A stretch of DNA of 64,000 nucleotides from Gluconacetobacter diazotrophicus PA1 5 (GCF_000067045.1 NC_010125.1:1402001-1466000); one strand, 5' to 3'. Shown: positions 46,813-56,449, counted from the stretch's first letter. Program-made: numbers and translations. Notes: a model not told the origin generated them from the letters alone.

Positions 46813-47713
46813 ATGACGGTCTCGGTGCTTCAGTGTCTGCCCGGAAACGCGCGCCGAAACGTGCGCCGGCGACCGCACGCGGCCTTGCCGGGGGCGGTGC
46901 CGGCCCTGCGCATGGTGGGGGCGGGGCTGCTGCCGGCGTGGCTGGTGATGGCCGCCCCGGCCGGCGGGCAGGCGCGGGCCGTGCCTCCGCGACATGATCA
47001 GGCCCGGCCCGTTCCCCTTCCGGAAGCGGTGTCCGGCCCCTCGCTGGCAACCTGCCTGTCGCATCTGCCCGACGACCCCGACGGTGCGCGGGATTATGCC
47101 GCCGCCTGGGCGGCGCGGGGCGGCGGCGTGCATCGCCGCCGGGCGCTGGGGGGCGCTGGCGCAACTGGCGCTGGGCGACGCGCACGGCGCGGCCGTCGCG
47201 CTGGACGGGCTGGCCCATGCCCCCGGCGACCCCGCCACCCGGGCCGCCATCGCGCGGGACGCCGCGGGCGCCTGGGCGGTGGATGGCGACCCGCCCCGGG
47301 TCCTCGACAGCGCCGGATACGGGCTGATCCTCGCCCCGAGGGACGCGGGACTGCTGATCCTGCACGCACGCGCGGCGGTGGCCGGTGACCGCGCCGCCCA
47401 GGCGGTCGCCGACCTGACGCCGCTGCCGTCCGATCCGGCGGCGCAGGCCGAGGCCCTGGTCGTGCGGGCATCGGCCTATCGCCGGCTGGGGCGGATCGAC
47501 CTGGCCCGCGCCGATATCGACCAGGCGCTGCGCCGCACGCCGCAGGATGCCGCCGCCCTGCTGGAACGCGGCATCGTCCGGCAGCGGCTGGGCGACATGC
47601 CCGGCGCCCGCGCGGATTGGGAACAGGTGATGGAGGTCGCCCCGGACTCCCGCCAGGCCGACCTCGCCCGCCAGGACCTGGCGGTGCTGGAAGCCGACCC
47701 GGACGCCCCCTGA
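46813..47713 (+). pseudogene. Secreted TPR protein, frameshifted
   Basis: The first frame from ATG 46813 encodes a signal peptide (about 30-55, VPALRMVGAGLLPAWLVMAAPAGG) and a segment to DGARDYAAAWAAR. The next frame continues ACIAAGRWGALAQLALGDAHGA and a run of TPR-like helical repeats, including ASAYRRLGRIDLARADIDQAL and LERGIVRQRLGDMPGARADW, to the stop at 47713. One extra G in the run at 47117-47120 explains the shift; without it one ~300-residue protein results. TPR repeats mediate protein contacts in the periplasm. It may be a sequence error rather than a true pseudogene. Confidence 0.8.
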
Positions 47714-47877
47714 TCCCGCTCGGACAGGCACGCAGGGGTGGCACTGTCACGTTCGCGTCATATGTGATCGTGTAACATCGACTCCGCCCCAGACTGTGCT
47801 ACGGATAGGGCATGAGGTGCGTGCCACCTCCAAGAAGATAGAAGAACAAGAAGAAACAAGAAGAGACGGAAACCTCC

Positions 47878-48027
47878 ATGAAGAAGGGTAGCGCTGCCGC
47901 TGTCCCTTTTTCCGGCGTCGCTCCTGATTCTGCCAAACCAGAATCCGGCCCCTCGGGGCGACGCCGGTTCGTCCCGCCGGTTCATGGTTGGGGCGGCCTT
48001 CTTTTCACGCGGGACATTCTGGCCTAA
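47878..48027 (+). CDS. Possible 49-residue small protein upstream of the GT9 gene
   Basis: This short ORF begins MKKGSAAAVPFSG, has an Arg-rich middle (GPSGRRRFVPP) and a compact C-terminus VHGWGGLLFTRDILA. It has no signal peptide or membrane helix. The ATG follows a GACGGA-AACCTCC spacing after a 40-base polypurine leader, and the stop lies 9 bp before the GT9 start, which would suit translational coupling. Whether it is translated is not certain; no family is recognised. Confidence 0.45.
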   Translation: MKKGSAAAVPFSGVAPDSAKPESGPSGRRRFVPPVHGWGGLLFTRDILA

Positions 48028-48036
48028 CGAGAACGC

Positions 48037-48939
48037 ATGACGCGCATTCTCGTGATCAAGCTGGGTGCGCTGGGCGATCTGGTCCAGGCCTTCGCCCCCT
48101 TCGCCGCCATCCGCGCCCATCATCGTTCTGCCTCCGTCACCCTGCTGACGACCGCCCCGTTCGCGGCCCTGATGCGCGCATCCCCCTGGTTCGACCGGGT
48201 GGAGGTGGATTCGCGCCCGTCCTGGCGAAACCTGCGCGGGCTGGCGGCGCTGCGCCGCACGCTGGTCGGGTACGACATGGTCTACGACCTGCAGACATCC
48301 GGCCGGTCGTCGCGCTATTTTCGCCTGGCGGGCCGTCCCGCCTGGTCGGGGATCGCGGCGGGCGCGGGCTGGCCGCACGACAATCCCCACCGCGATGTCA
48401 TGCATACCCGTGCCCGCCAGCGCGACCAGTTGCGCCGTGCCGGCATCGCCCAGGTGCCCGACCCCGACCTGTCCTGGCTGGCGGGGGGCGGGCCGGTCCT
48501 GCCCGCGCCCTATGCGCTGCTGGTGCCGGGCGCTGCCCCGCACCGGCCGGCCAAGCGCTGGCCGGCCGAACGGTTCGGGGCCCTGGCCTGCCGCCTGCAC
48601 CAGCGCGGCCTGACGCCGGTGATCGTGGGCACGCAGGCCGAATCCGGCCTGGCCGCCATCATTCGCGCCGCCTGCCCGGCCGCGCGCGACCTGACGGGCC
48701 GGACCGGCCTGCCCGACCTGGCCGGGCTGGCGGCGCGCGCGGCGCTGGCGGTGGGCAACGATACCGGGCCGATGCACCTGGCCGCCGCCATGGGCTGCCC
48801 CGCGACGGTGCTGTTTTCGCGCGACAGCGACCCGTCCCTGACCGCGCCGCTGGGCCGCGCGCCGGGGCAGGTGCGGGTCCTGCGCGTTGACGATCTGGCC
48901 ACTCTGAGCGTGGATAGGGTTGCGGCCTGCCTCGGCTGA
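48037..48939 (+). CDS. Glycosyltransferase family 9 (heptosyltransferase-like)
   Basis: The 300-residue GT-B enzyme begins [19 protein letters not shown], the usual GT9 start. The donor-binding [21 protein letters not shown] and the nucleotide region [21 protein letters not shown] are also present. It is likely to add heptose or a related sugar to the lipopolysaccharide core. It lies 41 bp before thrS. Confidence 0.92.
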   Translation: MTRILVIKLGALGDLVQAFAPFAAIRAHHRSASVTLLTTAPFAALMRASPWFDRVEVDSRPSWRNLRGLAALRRTLVGYDMVYDLQTSGRSSRYFRLAGRPAWSGIAAGAGWPHDNPHRDVMHTRARQRDQLRRAGIAQVPDPDLSWLAGGGPVLPAPYALLVPGAAPHRPAKRWPAERFGALACRLHQRGLTPVIVGTQAESGLAAIIRAACPAARDLTGRTGLPDLAGLAARAALAVGNDTGPMHLAAAMGCPATVLFSRDSDPSLTAPLGRAPGQVRVLRVDDLATLSVDRVAACLG

Positions 48940-48980
48940 CGCCATTACAGCGACTTCCCTTTGTCTGGAGCATCGACATC

Positions 48981-50906
48981 ATGCCTGCCATCACCCTGCC
49001 TGACGGATCCGTTCGCCGCTTTGACGGTCCGGTGACGGGCACTATGGTGGCGGAGTCCATCGGCCCGGGCCTGGCCCGCGCCGCGCTGGCGATGGAGGTG
49101 GACGGCGCGCTGGTCGACCTGTCGCGCGAAATCGCCGACGACGCGTCGGTCCGCTTCATCACCCGCAAGGACGACGCGGCGCTGGAGATGATCCGCCACG
49201 ACACCGCCCATGTCCTGGCCGAGGCCGTGCAGTCCCTGTGGCCCGGCACCCAGGTCACCATCGGCCCGTCGATCGAGAACGGCTTCTATTACGATTTCTA
49301 TCGCAACGAGCCCTTCACGCCCGAGGACTTCCCCGCGATCGAGGCCCGCATGCGCGAGATCGTGGCCGCCAACGCCCGCTTCGAGCGTGAGGTCTGGCCG
49401 CGCGACGAGGCGATCCGCTTCTTCGAGAACCGGGGCGAGCGCTTCAAGGCCGAACTGATCCGCGACCTGCCGGAAAGCGAGCCGATCTCGATCTACCGCC
49501 AGGGCGAATGGCTGGACCTGTGCCGTGGCCCGCATCTGCGCGGCACGGCGGACGTGGGCAGCGCCTTCAAGCTGATGAAGGTGGCCGGCGCCTACTGGCG
49601 CGGCGACCACCGCAACCCGATGCTGACGCGCATCTACGGCACCGCGTGGCGCGACCAGAAGGAACTGGACGCCCACCTGCACCGGCTGGAGGAAGCGGAA
49701 CGCCGCGACCATCGCCGCATCGGGCGCGAGATGGACCTGTTCCATATCCAGGAAGAGGCCGTCGGTTCGATCTTCTGGCACCCCAAGGGCTGGCGCCTCT
49801 ATACCGCGTTGCAGGATTACATGCGCCGCGCCCAGACCCGGGGCGGCTACCAGGAAGTCCGCACCCCGCAACTGGTCGACCGCGCGCTGTGGGAGGCCTC
49901 GGGCCACTGGGACAAATATCGCGAGCACATGTTCATCGCGACGGTCGAGGACGAGGACAAGACCCTCGCGCTGAAGCCGATGAACTGCCCGTGCCATGTC
50001 CAGATCTTCCGCCACGGCCTGCGGTCCTATCGCGAACTGCCGCTGCGCATGGCGGAATTCGGCGCCTGCCATCGCTACGAGCCCTCGGGCGCGCTGCACG
50101 GCATCATGCGCGTGCGTTCGTTCACCCAGGATGACGCCCACATCTTCTGCACCGAGTCGCAGATCGCGGCCGAGACGGCGCGCTTCGTGCGCATGCTGGC
50201 CGAAGTCTATGCCGACCTGGGCTTCGAAAGCTTCCGGGTGAAATTCGCCGACCGGCCGGAACAGCGCGCCGGCAGCGACGAGACCTGGGACCGGGCCGAG
50301 GGCGCGCTGATCGAGGCCTGCCGCCTGGCCGGCGTCGAATACGAGTACAACCCCGGCGAGGGCGCGTTCTACGGGCCGAAACTGGAATTCGTGCTGCGCG
50401 ACGCCATCGGCCGCGACTGGCAGTGCGGCACCCTGCAGGTCGATTACGTGCTGCCCGAGCGGCTGGACGCGTCCTTCGTCGGCGAGGACAGCGCCCGCCA
50501 CCGCCCGGTGATGCTGCATCGCGCGATCCTGGGCTCGTTCGAGCGCTTCCTGGGTATCCTGATCGAGCAGCATGCGGGCCGGTTCCCGCTGTGGCTGGCG
50601 CCGGTGCAGGTGGTGGTGGCCTCGATCGTCACCGACGCCGCGCCCTATGCCGAACAGGTGGCCGAGACGCTGACGCAGGCGGGCCTGGTGGTCGAGACCG
50701 ACATCCGGAACGAGAAGATCAACGCCAAGGTGCGCGAGCACAGCCTGGCCCGCGTGCCGGTGATCCTGGTCGTCGGCCGCAAGGAGGCCGAGGACGGCAC
50801 CGTCGCGATCCGCCGCCTGGGCGGCGCGGCGCAGGAGGTCATGAGCCTGGCCGATGCCGCGACCGCGCTGGCGGCCGAGGCCCTGCCGCCCGACCTGCGC
50901 CGGTAA
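48981..50906 (+). CDS. thrS: Threonine--tRNA ligase
   Basis: The 641-residue class II synthetase has an N-terminal TGS domain (about 1-65) and an editing domain with [19 protein letters not shown] and the HxxxH sites. The catalytic core follows, with motif 1 around [20 protein letters not shown], motif 2 [21 protein letters not shown] and motif 3 [19 protein letters not shown]. The anticodon-binding domain (about 540-641) includes [16 protein letters not shown]. The zinc cysteine lies in [12 protein letters not shown]. Length and domain order are standard. Confidence 0.98.
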   Translation: MPAITLPDGSVRRFDGPVTGTMVAESIGPGLARAALAMEVDGALVDLSREIADDASVRFITRKDDAALEMIRHDTAHVLAEAVQSLWPGTQVTIGPSIENGFYYDFYRNEPFTPEDFPAIEARMREIVAANARFEREVWPRDEAIRFFENRGERFKAELIRDLPESEPISIYRQGEWLDLCRGPHLRGTADVGSAFKLMKVAGAYWRGDHRNPMLTRIYGTAWRDQKELDAHLHRLEEAERRDHRRIGREMDLFHIQEEAVGSIFWHPKGWRLYTALQDYMRRAQTRGGYQEVRTPQLVDRALWEASGHWDKYREHMFIATVEDEDKTLALKPMNCPCHVQIFRHGLRSYRELPLRMAEFGACHRYEPSGALHGIMRVRSFTQDDAHIFCTESQIAAETARFVRMLAEVYADLGFESFRVKFADRPEQRAGSDETWDRAEGALIEACRLAGVEYEYNPGEGAFYGPKLEFVLRDAIGRDWQCGTLQVDYVLPERLDASFVGEDSARHRPVMLHRAILGSFERFLGILIEQHAGRFPLWLAPVQVVVASIVTDAAPYAEQVAETLTQAGLVVETDIRNEKINAKVREHSLARVPVILVVGRKEAEDGTVAIRRLGGAAQEVMSLADAATALAAEALPPDLRR

Positions 50907-51168
50907 GGCGCACGCCTTATTTCGACGGGGCCGGGCAACGATTCCGGTCGGACCCCGTTAGGCGGTCAGGTCCCGCCCGGGATGACATTGTGCTGCCGGT
51001 GCATGGCTGGCTTCGCCGTTCATGCACCGACAGAGCTTGATCTCGGGGGGCGGTTTGCGCCAATAACGGCAAACTCGGAGGCCATTTGCGCTGTCTCGAC
51101 CCCATTGCCCGCGGGCAGTGGCGGGGGTGGTGCGCTCTCCGGGGCGAAAACGAAGACAGGAGCCGACC
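50907..51168 (+). other. thrS-infC intergenic leader
   Basis: These 262 bp contain a 6-bp hairpin (AAGGCG-CA-CGCCTT) just after thrS and a 7-bp hairpin GTGCATG...CATGCAC at 50999-51027. No gene is supported. The infC promoter or an autoregulatory leader could be here. Confidence 0.5.
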
Positions 51169-51705
51169 ATAGCCAGACCTCCGATGCCCACTCCGCCTAA
51201 CCGCGAGGGCCCACGCGTCAACGAGGAAATTCGTGTCCCGCAGGTGCGTCTGATCGACGCGGACGGCGAGATGCTGGGCGTCATGCCCACACGCGACGCG
51301 CTGATGCGCGCTTATGCGGTCGGTCTCGACCTGCTGGAAATCAGTCCGAACGCCGAACCCCCGGTCGCCAAGATCCTGGATTACGGCAAGTTCAAGTACG
51401 AACAGCAGAAAAAGCGCAACGAGGCCCGCAAGAAGCAGAAGGTCATCGAGATCAAGGAGGTCAAGGTCCGGCCGAATATCGATGAGAACGACTATCAGGT
51501 GAAGATGCGCGCCATGAAGTCGTTCATCGGCGAGGGCGACAAGGTCAAGGTGACGCTGCGCTTCCGTGGCCGCGAAATGGCGCACCAGGACCTGGGCATC
51601 AAGGTCCTGGAACGCATCCGCACCGAGATGGACGAACAGGCGAAGGTCGAGCAGATGCCCAAGCTCGAAAACCGCCAGATGATCATGGTCCTGTCGCCCC
51701 GTTGA
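51169..51705 (+). CDS. infC: Translation initiation factor IF-3, probable ATA start
   Basis: IF-3 prevents early subunit joining and checks the start codon. The 178-residue protein has an N-terminal domain with [21 protein letters not shown], a lysine-rich linker ([17 protein letters not shown]), and a C-terminal domain with [15 protein letters not shown] and [14 protein letters not shown]. The best start is ATA 51169: AGGAG lies 7 bases before it and the resulting N-terminus ([17 protein letters not shown]) matches related proteins. Rare start codons are the known basis of infC autoregulation. An ATG at 51184 lacks a ribosome binding site. rpmI and rplT do not follow. Confidence 0.95.
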   Translation: MARPPMPTPPNREGPRVNEEIRVPQVRLIDADGEMLGVMPTRDALMRAYAVGLDLLEISPNAEPPVAKILDYGKFKYEQQKKRNEARKKQKVIEIKEVKVRPNIDENDYQVKMRAMKSFIGEGDKVKVTLRFRGREMAHQDLGIKVLERIRTEMDEQAKVEQMPKLENRQMIMVLSPR

Positions 51706-51725
51706 CCCCGGCAGGGCCTGGAACG

Positions 51726-51759
51726 AAAAAAGCCCGGACCCTGGTCCGGGCTTTTTTTT
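51726..51759. terminator. Bidirectional intrinsic terminator
   Basis: A 9-bp stem (GCCCGGACC with GGTCCGGGC) with a 2-base loop is flanked by six As on the left and eight Ts on the right. It ends infC on the plus strand and the acetyltransferase gene on the minus strand, whose stop codon lies at its edge. Confidence 0.95.
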
Positions 51760-52453
51760 ATTTACGCGCCCGCATCACGGTCGCCGTCACGCGCTGGTGG
51801 GGCCTGAACCCAAGGGCCTCGTAAAGCGCGATCGCGCCGGTATTGTCGGCATAGGAATGCAGGAAGGGCCTTTCGCCCCGGTCGAGAATGCGCGTGGCGA
51901 CGGTTCGCATCAGGAAGGCCGCATAGCCGCGCCCGCGATGGTCCGGGTGGGTGCAGACCCCGCTCACCTCGGTAAAACGCCCCGGCTTCAGGCGCTCGCC
52001 GGCCATGGCGACCAGGCGGCCCCGGTCCCGAATGCCCACGAAGCCGCCCAGGCGCCACGTGCCGGCGAGAAAGGGACCCGGAGCGGTGAGGGTCGCAAGT
52101 GCCAGCATCTCGGCGGCATCGGACTCTCCGAGCTCGGAGAACGAAAAGCGACGGCTATCCTCCGTCACACGGGATGCGACCATTTGCAGGCATTCCGCGC
52201 TGCGGATGATGACGGCGCCGGAAGGCGGAGGAACCGCTTCCTTTTCGACGGTCCAGAATTCCCCGCTCCCGGACAGATCCGCCAGCAGGTCCAGATGCCG
52301 TGCCGTGTTCGTGCGCGCGGCGCCGAACGGCCCGATGGCCGGATCGAAGCGACGCACCTCGTCATCCCCGATGGCCAGCGCCCCCTGACGTCCTGAAAGC
52401 GCATTCCAGACCGGACGGTCCAGAACCTCCTGCCGGATGTTGAAGTCAGTCAC
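51758..52453 (-). CDS. GNAT-family N-acetyltransferase
   Basis: The 231-residue protein has a variable N-terminal part and a C-terminal GNAT domain (about 115-225). The acetyl-CoA loop is HPDHRGRGYAAFLMRTV, and the end FLHSYADNTGAIALYEALGF is typical. The substrate is unknown. The start is probably GTG 52453, preceded by GGGAG and overlapping the end of the Doc-toxin gene by 8 bp. It is therefore likely the third gene of the AbrB-Doc operon and could have a linked role, though this is inference. Confidence 0.85.
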   Translation of the reverse strand: MTDFNIRQEVLDRPVWNALSGRQGALAIGDDEVRRFDPAIGPFGAARTNTARHLDLLADLSGSGEFWTVEKEAVPPPSGAVIIRSAECLQMVASRVTEDSRRFSFSELGESDAAEMLALATLTAPGPFLAGTWRLGGFVGIRDRGRLVAMAGERLKPGRFTEVSGVCTHPDHRGRGYAAFLMRTVATRILDRGERPFLHSYADNTGAIALYEALGFRPHQRVTATVMRARK

Positions 52454-52838
52454 GTCGATGCTCCCGCAACCAGCGCGCGAATCCCGCCTCCTCGATCCGA
52501 CTTTCGACGAGTGCCACCATCTGCTCGACGATTTCGGGTGCCTCCGCCATGACGTCGGCATCATTCACCTTGAGGAACAGCACGCAGCAGCCCCACGCGG
52601 TGCGCTTGTTCGCGTCGTTGAACGGATGGTTGCCGGCGATGCCGAACGCGTAGGCGGCGGCGAGATCGAAGAGATCGACAGTGCCCGGATCGGCATAATG
52701 ATAGCGGTTCAGAGGCCGCCCGAGGGCACTATGCAGCAGATCCTCGTTCTTCAGCCCGTGCGCGCCGCCATATTCGCGCAAGGCATGGTCATGCAGGAAC
52801 AGGACGGCATCAGGTTCCAGAAATTCCGGGGCGTTCAC
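52446..52838 (-). CDS. doc: Doc-type (Fic-fold) toxin
   Basis: The 130-residue protein is of the death-on-curing family. The key Fic-fold motif reads HPFNDANKRTAWG, with the D-A-N form typical of Doc kinases rather than the canonical HPFxxGN of Fic AMP-transferases. GGAHGLKNEDLLHSALGRPLN near the N-terminus is also family-typical. Doc in phage P1 phosphorylates EF-Tu and stops translation. The GTG start overlaps the antitoxin stop by four bases. Confidence 0.92.
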   Translation of the reverse strand: MNAPEFLEPDAVLFLHDHALREYGGAHGLKNEDLLHSALGRPLNRYHYADPGTVDLFDLAAAYAFGIAGNHPFNDANKRTAWGCCVLFLKVNDADVMAEAPEIVEQMVALVESRIEEAGFARWLREHRRD

Positions 52839-53062
52839 CGTTTGGCCAGTTCCTGAAGCGCGTCAGCCTGTTCGCGCAGCACCTCGCGCGCCAGTTGCAT
52901 CTGGCGTTCCAGCTTCAGGTTGCGTTTGACCAGCTTCACTCCGTCCGCCATCTCGACCAGCGTCAGTTCCTGCCCGACTTCCAGCCCCAGCCGGATGCGC
53001 GTTTCCGCCGGCAGCGTCACGCCGACCGAATTGCCCTGCTTGCGCAGCACGACCGTTTCCAT
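52835..53062 (-). CDS. AbrB/MazE-type antitoxin partner of Doc
   Basis: The 75-residue protein has an N-terminal SpoVT-AbrB swapped-hairpin DNA-binding domain (about 1-45), with VVLRKQGNSVGVTLPAE and LGLEVGQELTLVE. A helical C-terminal tail (50-75) is suited to binding and neutralising the toxin. The Doc toxin more often pairs with Phd, so this is a mixed pair. It is the first gene of the three-gene unit and probably autorepresses it. Confidence 0.9.
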   Translation of the reverse strand: METVVLRKQGNSVGVTLPAETRIRLGLEVGQELTLVEMADGVKLVKRNLKLERQMQLAREVLREQADALQELAKR

Positions 53063-53132
53063 GTTCGCCCCCTATCTTACAAAACGTAATATAGGCTCCG
53101 GCATTCGCCCTGTCAGCTACTCTTCCCGGATT

Positions 53133-53858
53133 CTACGGATGCAGCAGGAACGTCGCGGTGGCCGAGGCGGTGACGTCCTGTTCCTCGGCGGGGGCGGAGG
53201 GCGCGACGGCGGCGCGGGCGGCCATCATCATCATCGGCATGGGGCGCGGCATGGTCCGGTCGCCCAGTGCGACCCTGCGAAGGGTCCCGATTTTCAGGCC
53301 CAGCGTCGCCGCGGCGGAGTCCGCCCGGCGGCGGACATCCTTCAGCGCCTCGGACTCGGCCTGGCGGGTCAAATCCTGCCGCCGGTCGGGCGACAGGGAC
53401 CAGTCCAGTCCCGACAGGCCCAGCCCGCGCGCCTGCAGCCTGCCCACCAGGTCCAGCAGCGCCGTGCCGTCGGCCCCGGCCAGGCGGATGGTCTGGCGCG
53501 CCACCCATTGGGGCGGCTTGGCGCTGTCGTCATGCTGGACGGAATAGCCCTCGGTCACGGTGGTGACGCCGCCGGCCGCATGGGCGGCGTCCATGGCCTG
53601 GCGGACCAGCGCGTTGACCCGCCCCTGCGCCGCAGCCGCCGTCGCGGCCGCGCTCTCGGCGAACAGCGTCGCGGTCAGCCGGTCGGGCGCGGCATGGACC
53701 GTGCCCGTCCCGGACAGGGTCAGTTCGGTGGCCGCCAGGCGTGTATCCGGCGCGCGTGCATCCGGGGCGGGCATGTCCTGGGCGGCGGCGGGACCGGGCA
53801 GGGCGGCGATGGCAAGCAGGGCGGACGCGGCGAGGGGGAGAACGAGACGACGGGTCAT
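53133..53858 (-). CDS. SIMPL-domain (DUF541) secreted protein
   Basis: The 241-residue protein has a signal peptide (about 1-26). The SIMPL/DUF541 domain follows, with the family-like ELTLSGTGTVHAAPDRLTAT and ARQTIRLAGADGTALLDLV. Members are periplasmic or outer-membrane proteins of mostly unknown role, some linked to stress response (YggE). The start codon overlaps the previous gene's stop in ATGA, so it is coupled to it and ends the two-component operon. Confidence 0.88.
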   Translation of the reverse strand: MTRRLVLPLAASALLAIAALPGPAAAQDMPAPDARAPDTRLAATELTLSGTGTVHAAPDRLTATLFAESAAATAAAAQGRVNALVRQAMDAAHAAGGVTTVTEGYSVQHDDSAKPPQWVARQTIRLAGADGTALLDLVGRLQARGLGLSGLDWSLSPDRRQDLTRQAESEALKDVRRRADSAAATLGLKIGTLRRVALGDRTMPRPMPMMMMAARAAVAPSAPAEEQDVTASATATFLLHP

Positions 53859-54181
53859 GAATGATTGTCTTCCTTCAGCACCATCAGGGCGCGGCGCAAC
53901 TGGACGATGCCCGAACGGACCCTGCCCTCGCGGCAAAGATGCGCGCCCTGGATGCGCAGGTCATGGACCTCGCGCGTCAGCGGGGGGCCATAGGCGTCGA
54001 TGACGGTGACCAGCCGTTCGCAGAAGGCGCGGCTGTCGCTGGTGATGACGACCGGATGTCCGCTGTCGGAAACCGCGTGGCTGCGCGGCAGCGGCGTGCC
54101 CTCGTCCGGTGCCGGCGCGAAACCGCACAGGCAGAAGCCCATGGCCAGCAGGACTGGAACCGGAGGAGGCTGCATGCTCAT
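53855..54181 (-). CDS. Small secreted protein of unknown function (108 aa)
   Basis: The 108-residue protein has a signal peptide-like N-terminus (VPVLLAMGFCLCGFAPAP). Its mature part has two cysteines (AFCERLVTVIDAYG, GAHLCREGRVRSG) that could pair. It is helical in its second half (VQLRRALMVLKED). No family is recognised. It begins 20 bp after the histidine kinase stop and overlaps the SIMPL gene in ATGA. It is probably part of the kinase/regulator operon. Confidence 0.75.
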   Translation of the reverse strand: MSMQPPPVPVLLAMGFCLCGFAPAPDEGTPLPRSHAVSDSGHPVVITSDSRAFCERLVTVIDAYGPPLTREVHDLRIQGAHLCREGRVRSGIVQLRRALMVLKEDNHS

Positions 54182-54201
54182 GATTCGAAGCCTAGGGCGT
54201 G

Positions 54202-55749
54202 TCACGTGTCGCCCCCATGGGGTGAATGTGAAGTCTCCGTCACGCCGTCCGGCGGCGGCGCGGGCGGGAGCGGAACGGGCGCGCGCGAGGCGAAGCGGGG
54301 GCGGGCGGCCTCGCGCGCCACGGGCAGCACCATGCGGACCGACAGCCCCGGCGCATTGCTGCGCAGCCGCAGCACGCCGCCATGCAGTTGCACGATCGCC
54401 TGCACCAGCGACAGGCCCAGGCCCGCGCCGGGGGTGTTGCGGGCCGTCTCGGCACGGAAGAAGCGTTCCGACGCACGCGCCATGTCGGCCTCGTTCATGC
54501 CGATCCCCTCGTCGGTGACGGCGATGGATACGGCATTGCGCCCCGGGGCGGACCCGCTCAGCCCCGGCAGCAGGGCCGGTCCCAGGGCGACGGCCAGCGT
54601 GACCGTTCCCCCGGCGGGTGAAAACTTGATGGCGTTGTCCAGCAGGTTGGCCACCGCCTGCTGCATCATCGCCTGGTCGCCGTAGAAGGGCAGGGTGGGC
54701 GGCAGGCGCAGCACCAGCCGGATCTGCCGTTCCTCGGCCACGGCCTCGTACAGGTCGCCGATATCGGCCAGCAGCGGCACCAGGTCGAACGGGGCGAAGG
54801 CCGATCGGCGGGACCCGGCCTCGATCTGCGCGATCCGCAGCAGGGCCTCGAACACCGCCGTCACATTGTCCAGGTGACCCACGGCACGGTCGATGGCCGC
54901 GCGCAGTTCGCCCTCGCCGCTTGCATGCTCGGCCGCGTCCTCCAACTGGGTGCGGGCGCGGGTGATGGGCGTGCGCAGGTCGTGGGCGATGGAATTGGAC
55001 ACCTGGCGCACGCCGTCCATCAGCCGCACGATGCGGTCCAGCATCTCGTTGATCGCCTCGGCCACCTGGTCCAGCTCGTCGCCATTGCCGACCAGCGGCA
55101 TCCGGCGCGACAGGTCGCCATGCGCGATCGCCGACGTGGTCTGGGCGATCGACTTGATCATGCGGCGGAACATGCCGTGCACCAGCACCGCGCCGCTGAT
55201 CGCCAGCAGCGTCACCATCATCCACGCCCAAAGCAGGGAATCGGTCAGCAGGCGGCGCAGCACGGCGCGCGACCGGACATCCCGCCCGACCAGCAGCCGG
55301 AAGCCGCCCGGCAGGGCGAAGGCATGGACCTGCGCCATGTCGCGCATGCCCGCCCGTGTGACCTCCAGCGCGTACCACCGGTCGGTGCTGGTGATCATGG
55401 CCGGCCATTCCGACAGGTTGCCCGCCAGCCGGTGGCCGGTCGGGTCGACCATCAGGTAGATCGCGTCGTCATCCAGGTTCTGTTCCAGCCGGTCGTCGAT
55501 CGTCAGCGCCAGGGTCGGCAGCCCGCCCTCGGCCCAGCGCTGGCTCAGCGCCCGGGCGTCGGCATTGATCGCGGTTTCCACCTGCCGTTCCAGGAAGCCG
55601 ATCGTCCCCCACCAGATGAAGGACATGAACAGGATCGAGGACAGGGCGAACAGCACGCCATAGCCCAGCGAAAAGCGCAGGCTGGCCGAACGGGGCAGCC
55701 TGAACCGGCGCCGGCCCGTGCCCGAGGCGGTCTGCTGCCCGGATTGCAT
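54202..55749 (-). CDS. Two-component sensor histidine kinase
   Basis: The 515-residue kinase has two transmembrane helices (about 25-48 and 170-193) bounding a periplasmic sensor region. A HAMP domain (about 194-245) follows, then the H-box NSIAHDLRTPITRART with the phosphorylated His. The ATP-binding motifs are the N-box NLLDNAIKFSPAGG, G1 DEGIGMNEADM and G2 GAGLGLSLVQA. It pairs with the OmpR-type regulator 19 bp upstream. The neighbouring HtrA protease suggests an envelope-stress stimulus. Confidence 0.95.
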   Translation of the reverse strand: MQSGQQTASGTGRRRFRLPRSASLRFSLGYGVLFALSSILFMSFIWWGTIGFLERQVETAINADARALSQRWAEGGLPTLALTIDDRLEQNLDDDAIYLMVDPTGHRLAGNLSEWPAMITSTDRWYALEVTRAGMRDMAQVHAFALPGGFRLLVGRDVRSRAVLRRLLTDSLLWAWMMVTLLAISGAVLVHGMFRRMIKSIAQTTSAIAHGDLSRRMPLVGNGDELDQVAEAINEMLDRIVRLMDGVRQVSNSIAHDLRTPITRARTQLEDAAEHASGEGELRAAIDRAVGHLDNVTAVFEALLRIAQIEAGSRRSAFAPFDLVPLLADIGDLYEAVAEERQIRLVLRLPPTLPFYGDQAMMQQAVANLLDNAIKFSPAGGTVTLAVALGPALLPGLSGSAPGRNAVSIAVTDEGIGMNEADMARASERFFRAETARNTPGAGLGLSLVQAIVQLHGGVLRLRSNAPGLSVRMVLPVAREAARPRFASRAPVPLPPAPPPDGVTETSHSPHGGDT

Positions 55750-55768
55750 GATGCGCGGTCCCGCGTTC

Positions 55769-56449
55769 CTATTCCGCCCGCAGCATGTAGCCGGCGTTGC
55801 GGATGGTATGGATCAGGGGGGTATCGAACGGCTTGTCCACCTTCTGGCGCAGGCGGGACACATGGACGTCGATGACGTTGGTCTGCGGGTCGAAATGATA
55901 GTCCCACACGCCTTCCAGCAGCATGGTGCGCGTCACGACCTGGCCGGCATTGCGCATCAGGTATTCCAGCAGCCGGAATTCGCGGGGCTGCAGGTCGATG
56001 CGGCTGCCCGCCGCGGCGGACGACCGCGACAGCAGGTCGATTTCCAGGTCCGCCACGTTCAGGCGCGTCAGCGGCGCGTTGTCGCTGCGCCCCCGGCGCG
56101 ACAGGGCCTCGACCCGGGCCAGCAATTCGCTGAAGGCGAAGGGCTTGGTGACGTAATCGTCGCCGCCGGCCTTCAGGCCCTGCACGCGGTCATCCACGTC
56201 CGCCAGCGCCGACAGCAGCAGGACCGGCGTGCTGTTGTTCTGCGCGCGGATGGTTTCCAGCAGCCGCAGCCCGTCGATCCCGCCCGGTAGCATGCGGTCC
56301 AGGATGATCAGGTCGAAATTCTCGCTGACCGCCAGGAACAGCCCGTCCTTGCCGTTGTCCACCGGCTCGACCAGGTGCCCGGCCTCGCGCAGGCCCTTGG
56401 CGACGAAATTGCGGACGGTCGGATCATCCTCGACGACCAGGATATGCAT
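55769..56449 (-). CDS. OmpR-family response regulator
   Basis: The 226-residue protein has a receiver domain (1-120). The acidic pocket is VVEDDPT, the phosphorylated Asp is in LIILDRMLPGG and the conserved Lys is in YVTKPFAFSELLAR. A winged-helix DNA-binding domain (about 130-224) follows, with LQPREFRLLEYLMRNAGQVV and HVSRLRQKVDKPFD. It lies 77 bp after the HtrA gene and just before its kinase. Confidence 0.97.
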   Translation of the reverse strand: MHILVVEDDPTVRNFVAKGLREAGHLVEPVDNGKDGLFLAVSENFDLIILDRMLPGGIDGLRLLETIRAQNNSTPVLLLSALADVDDRVQGLKAGGDDYVTKPFAFSELLARVEALSRRGRSDNAPLTRLNVADLEIDLLSRSSAAAGSRIDLQPREFRLLEYLMRNAGQVVTRTMLLEGVWDYHFDPQTNVIDVHVSRLRQKVDKPFDTPLIHTIRNAGYMLRAE

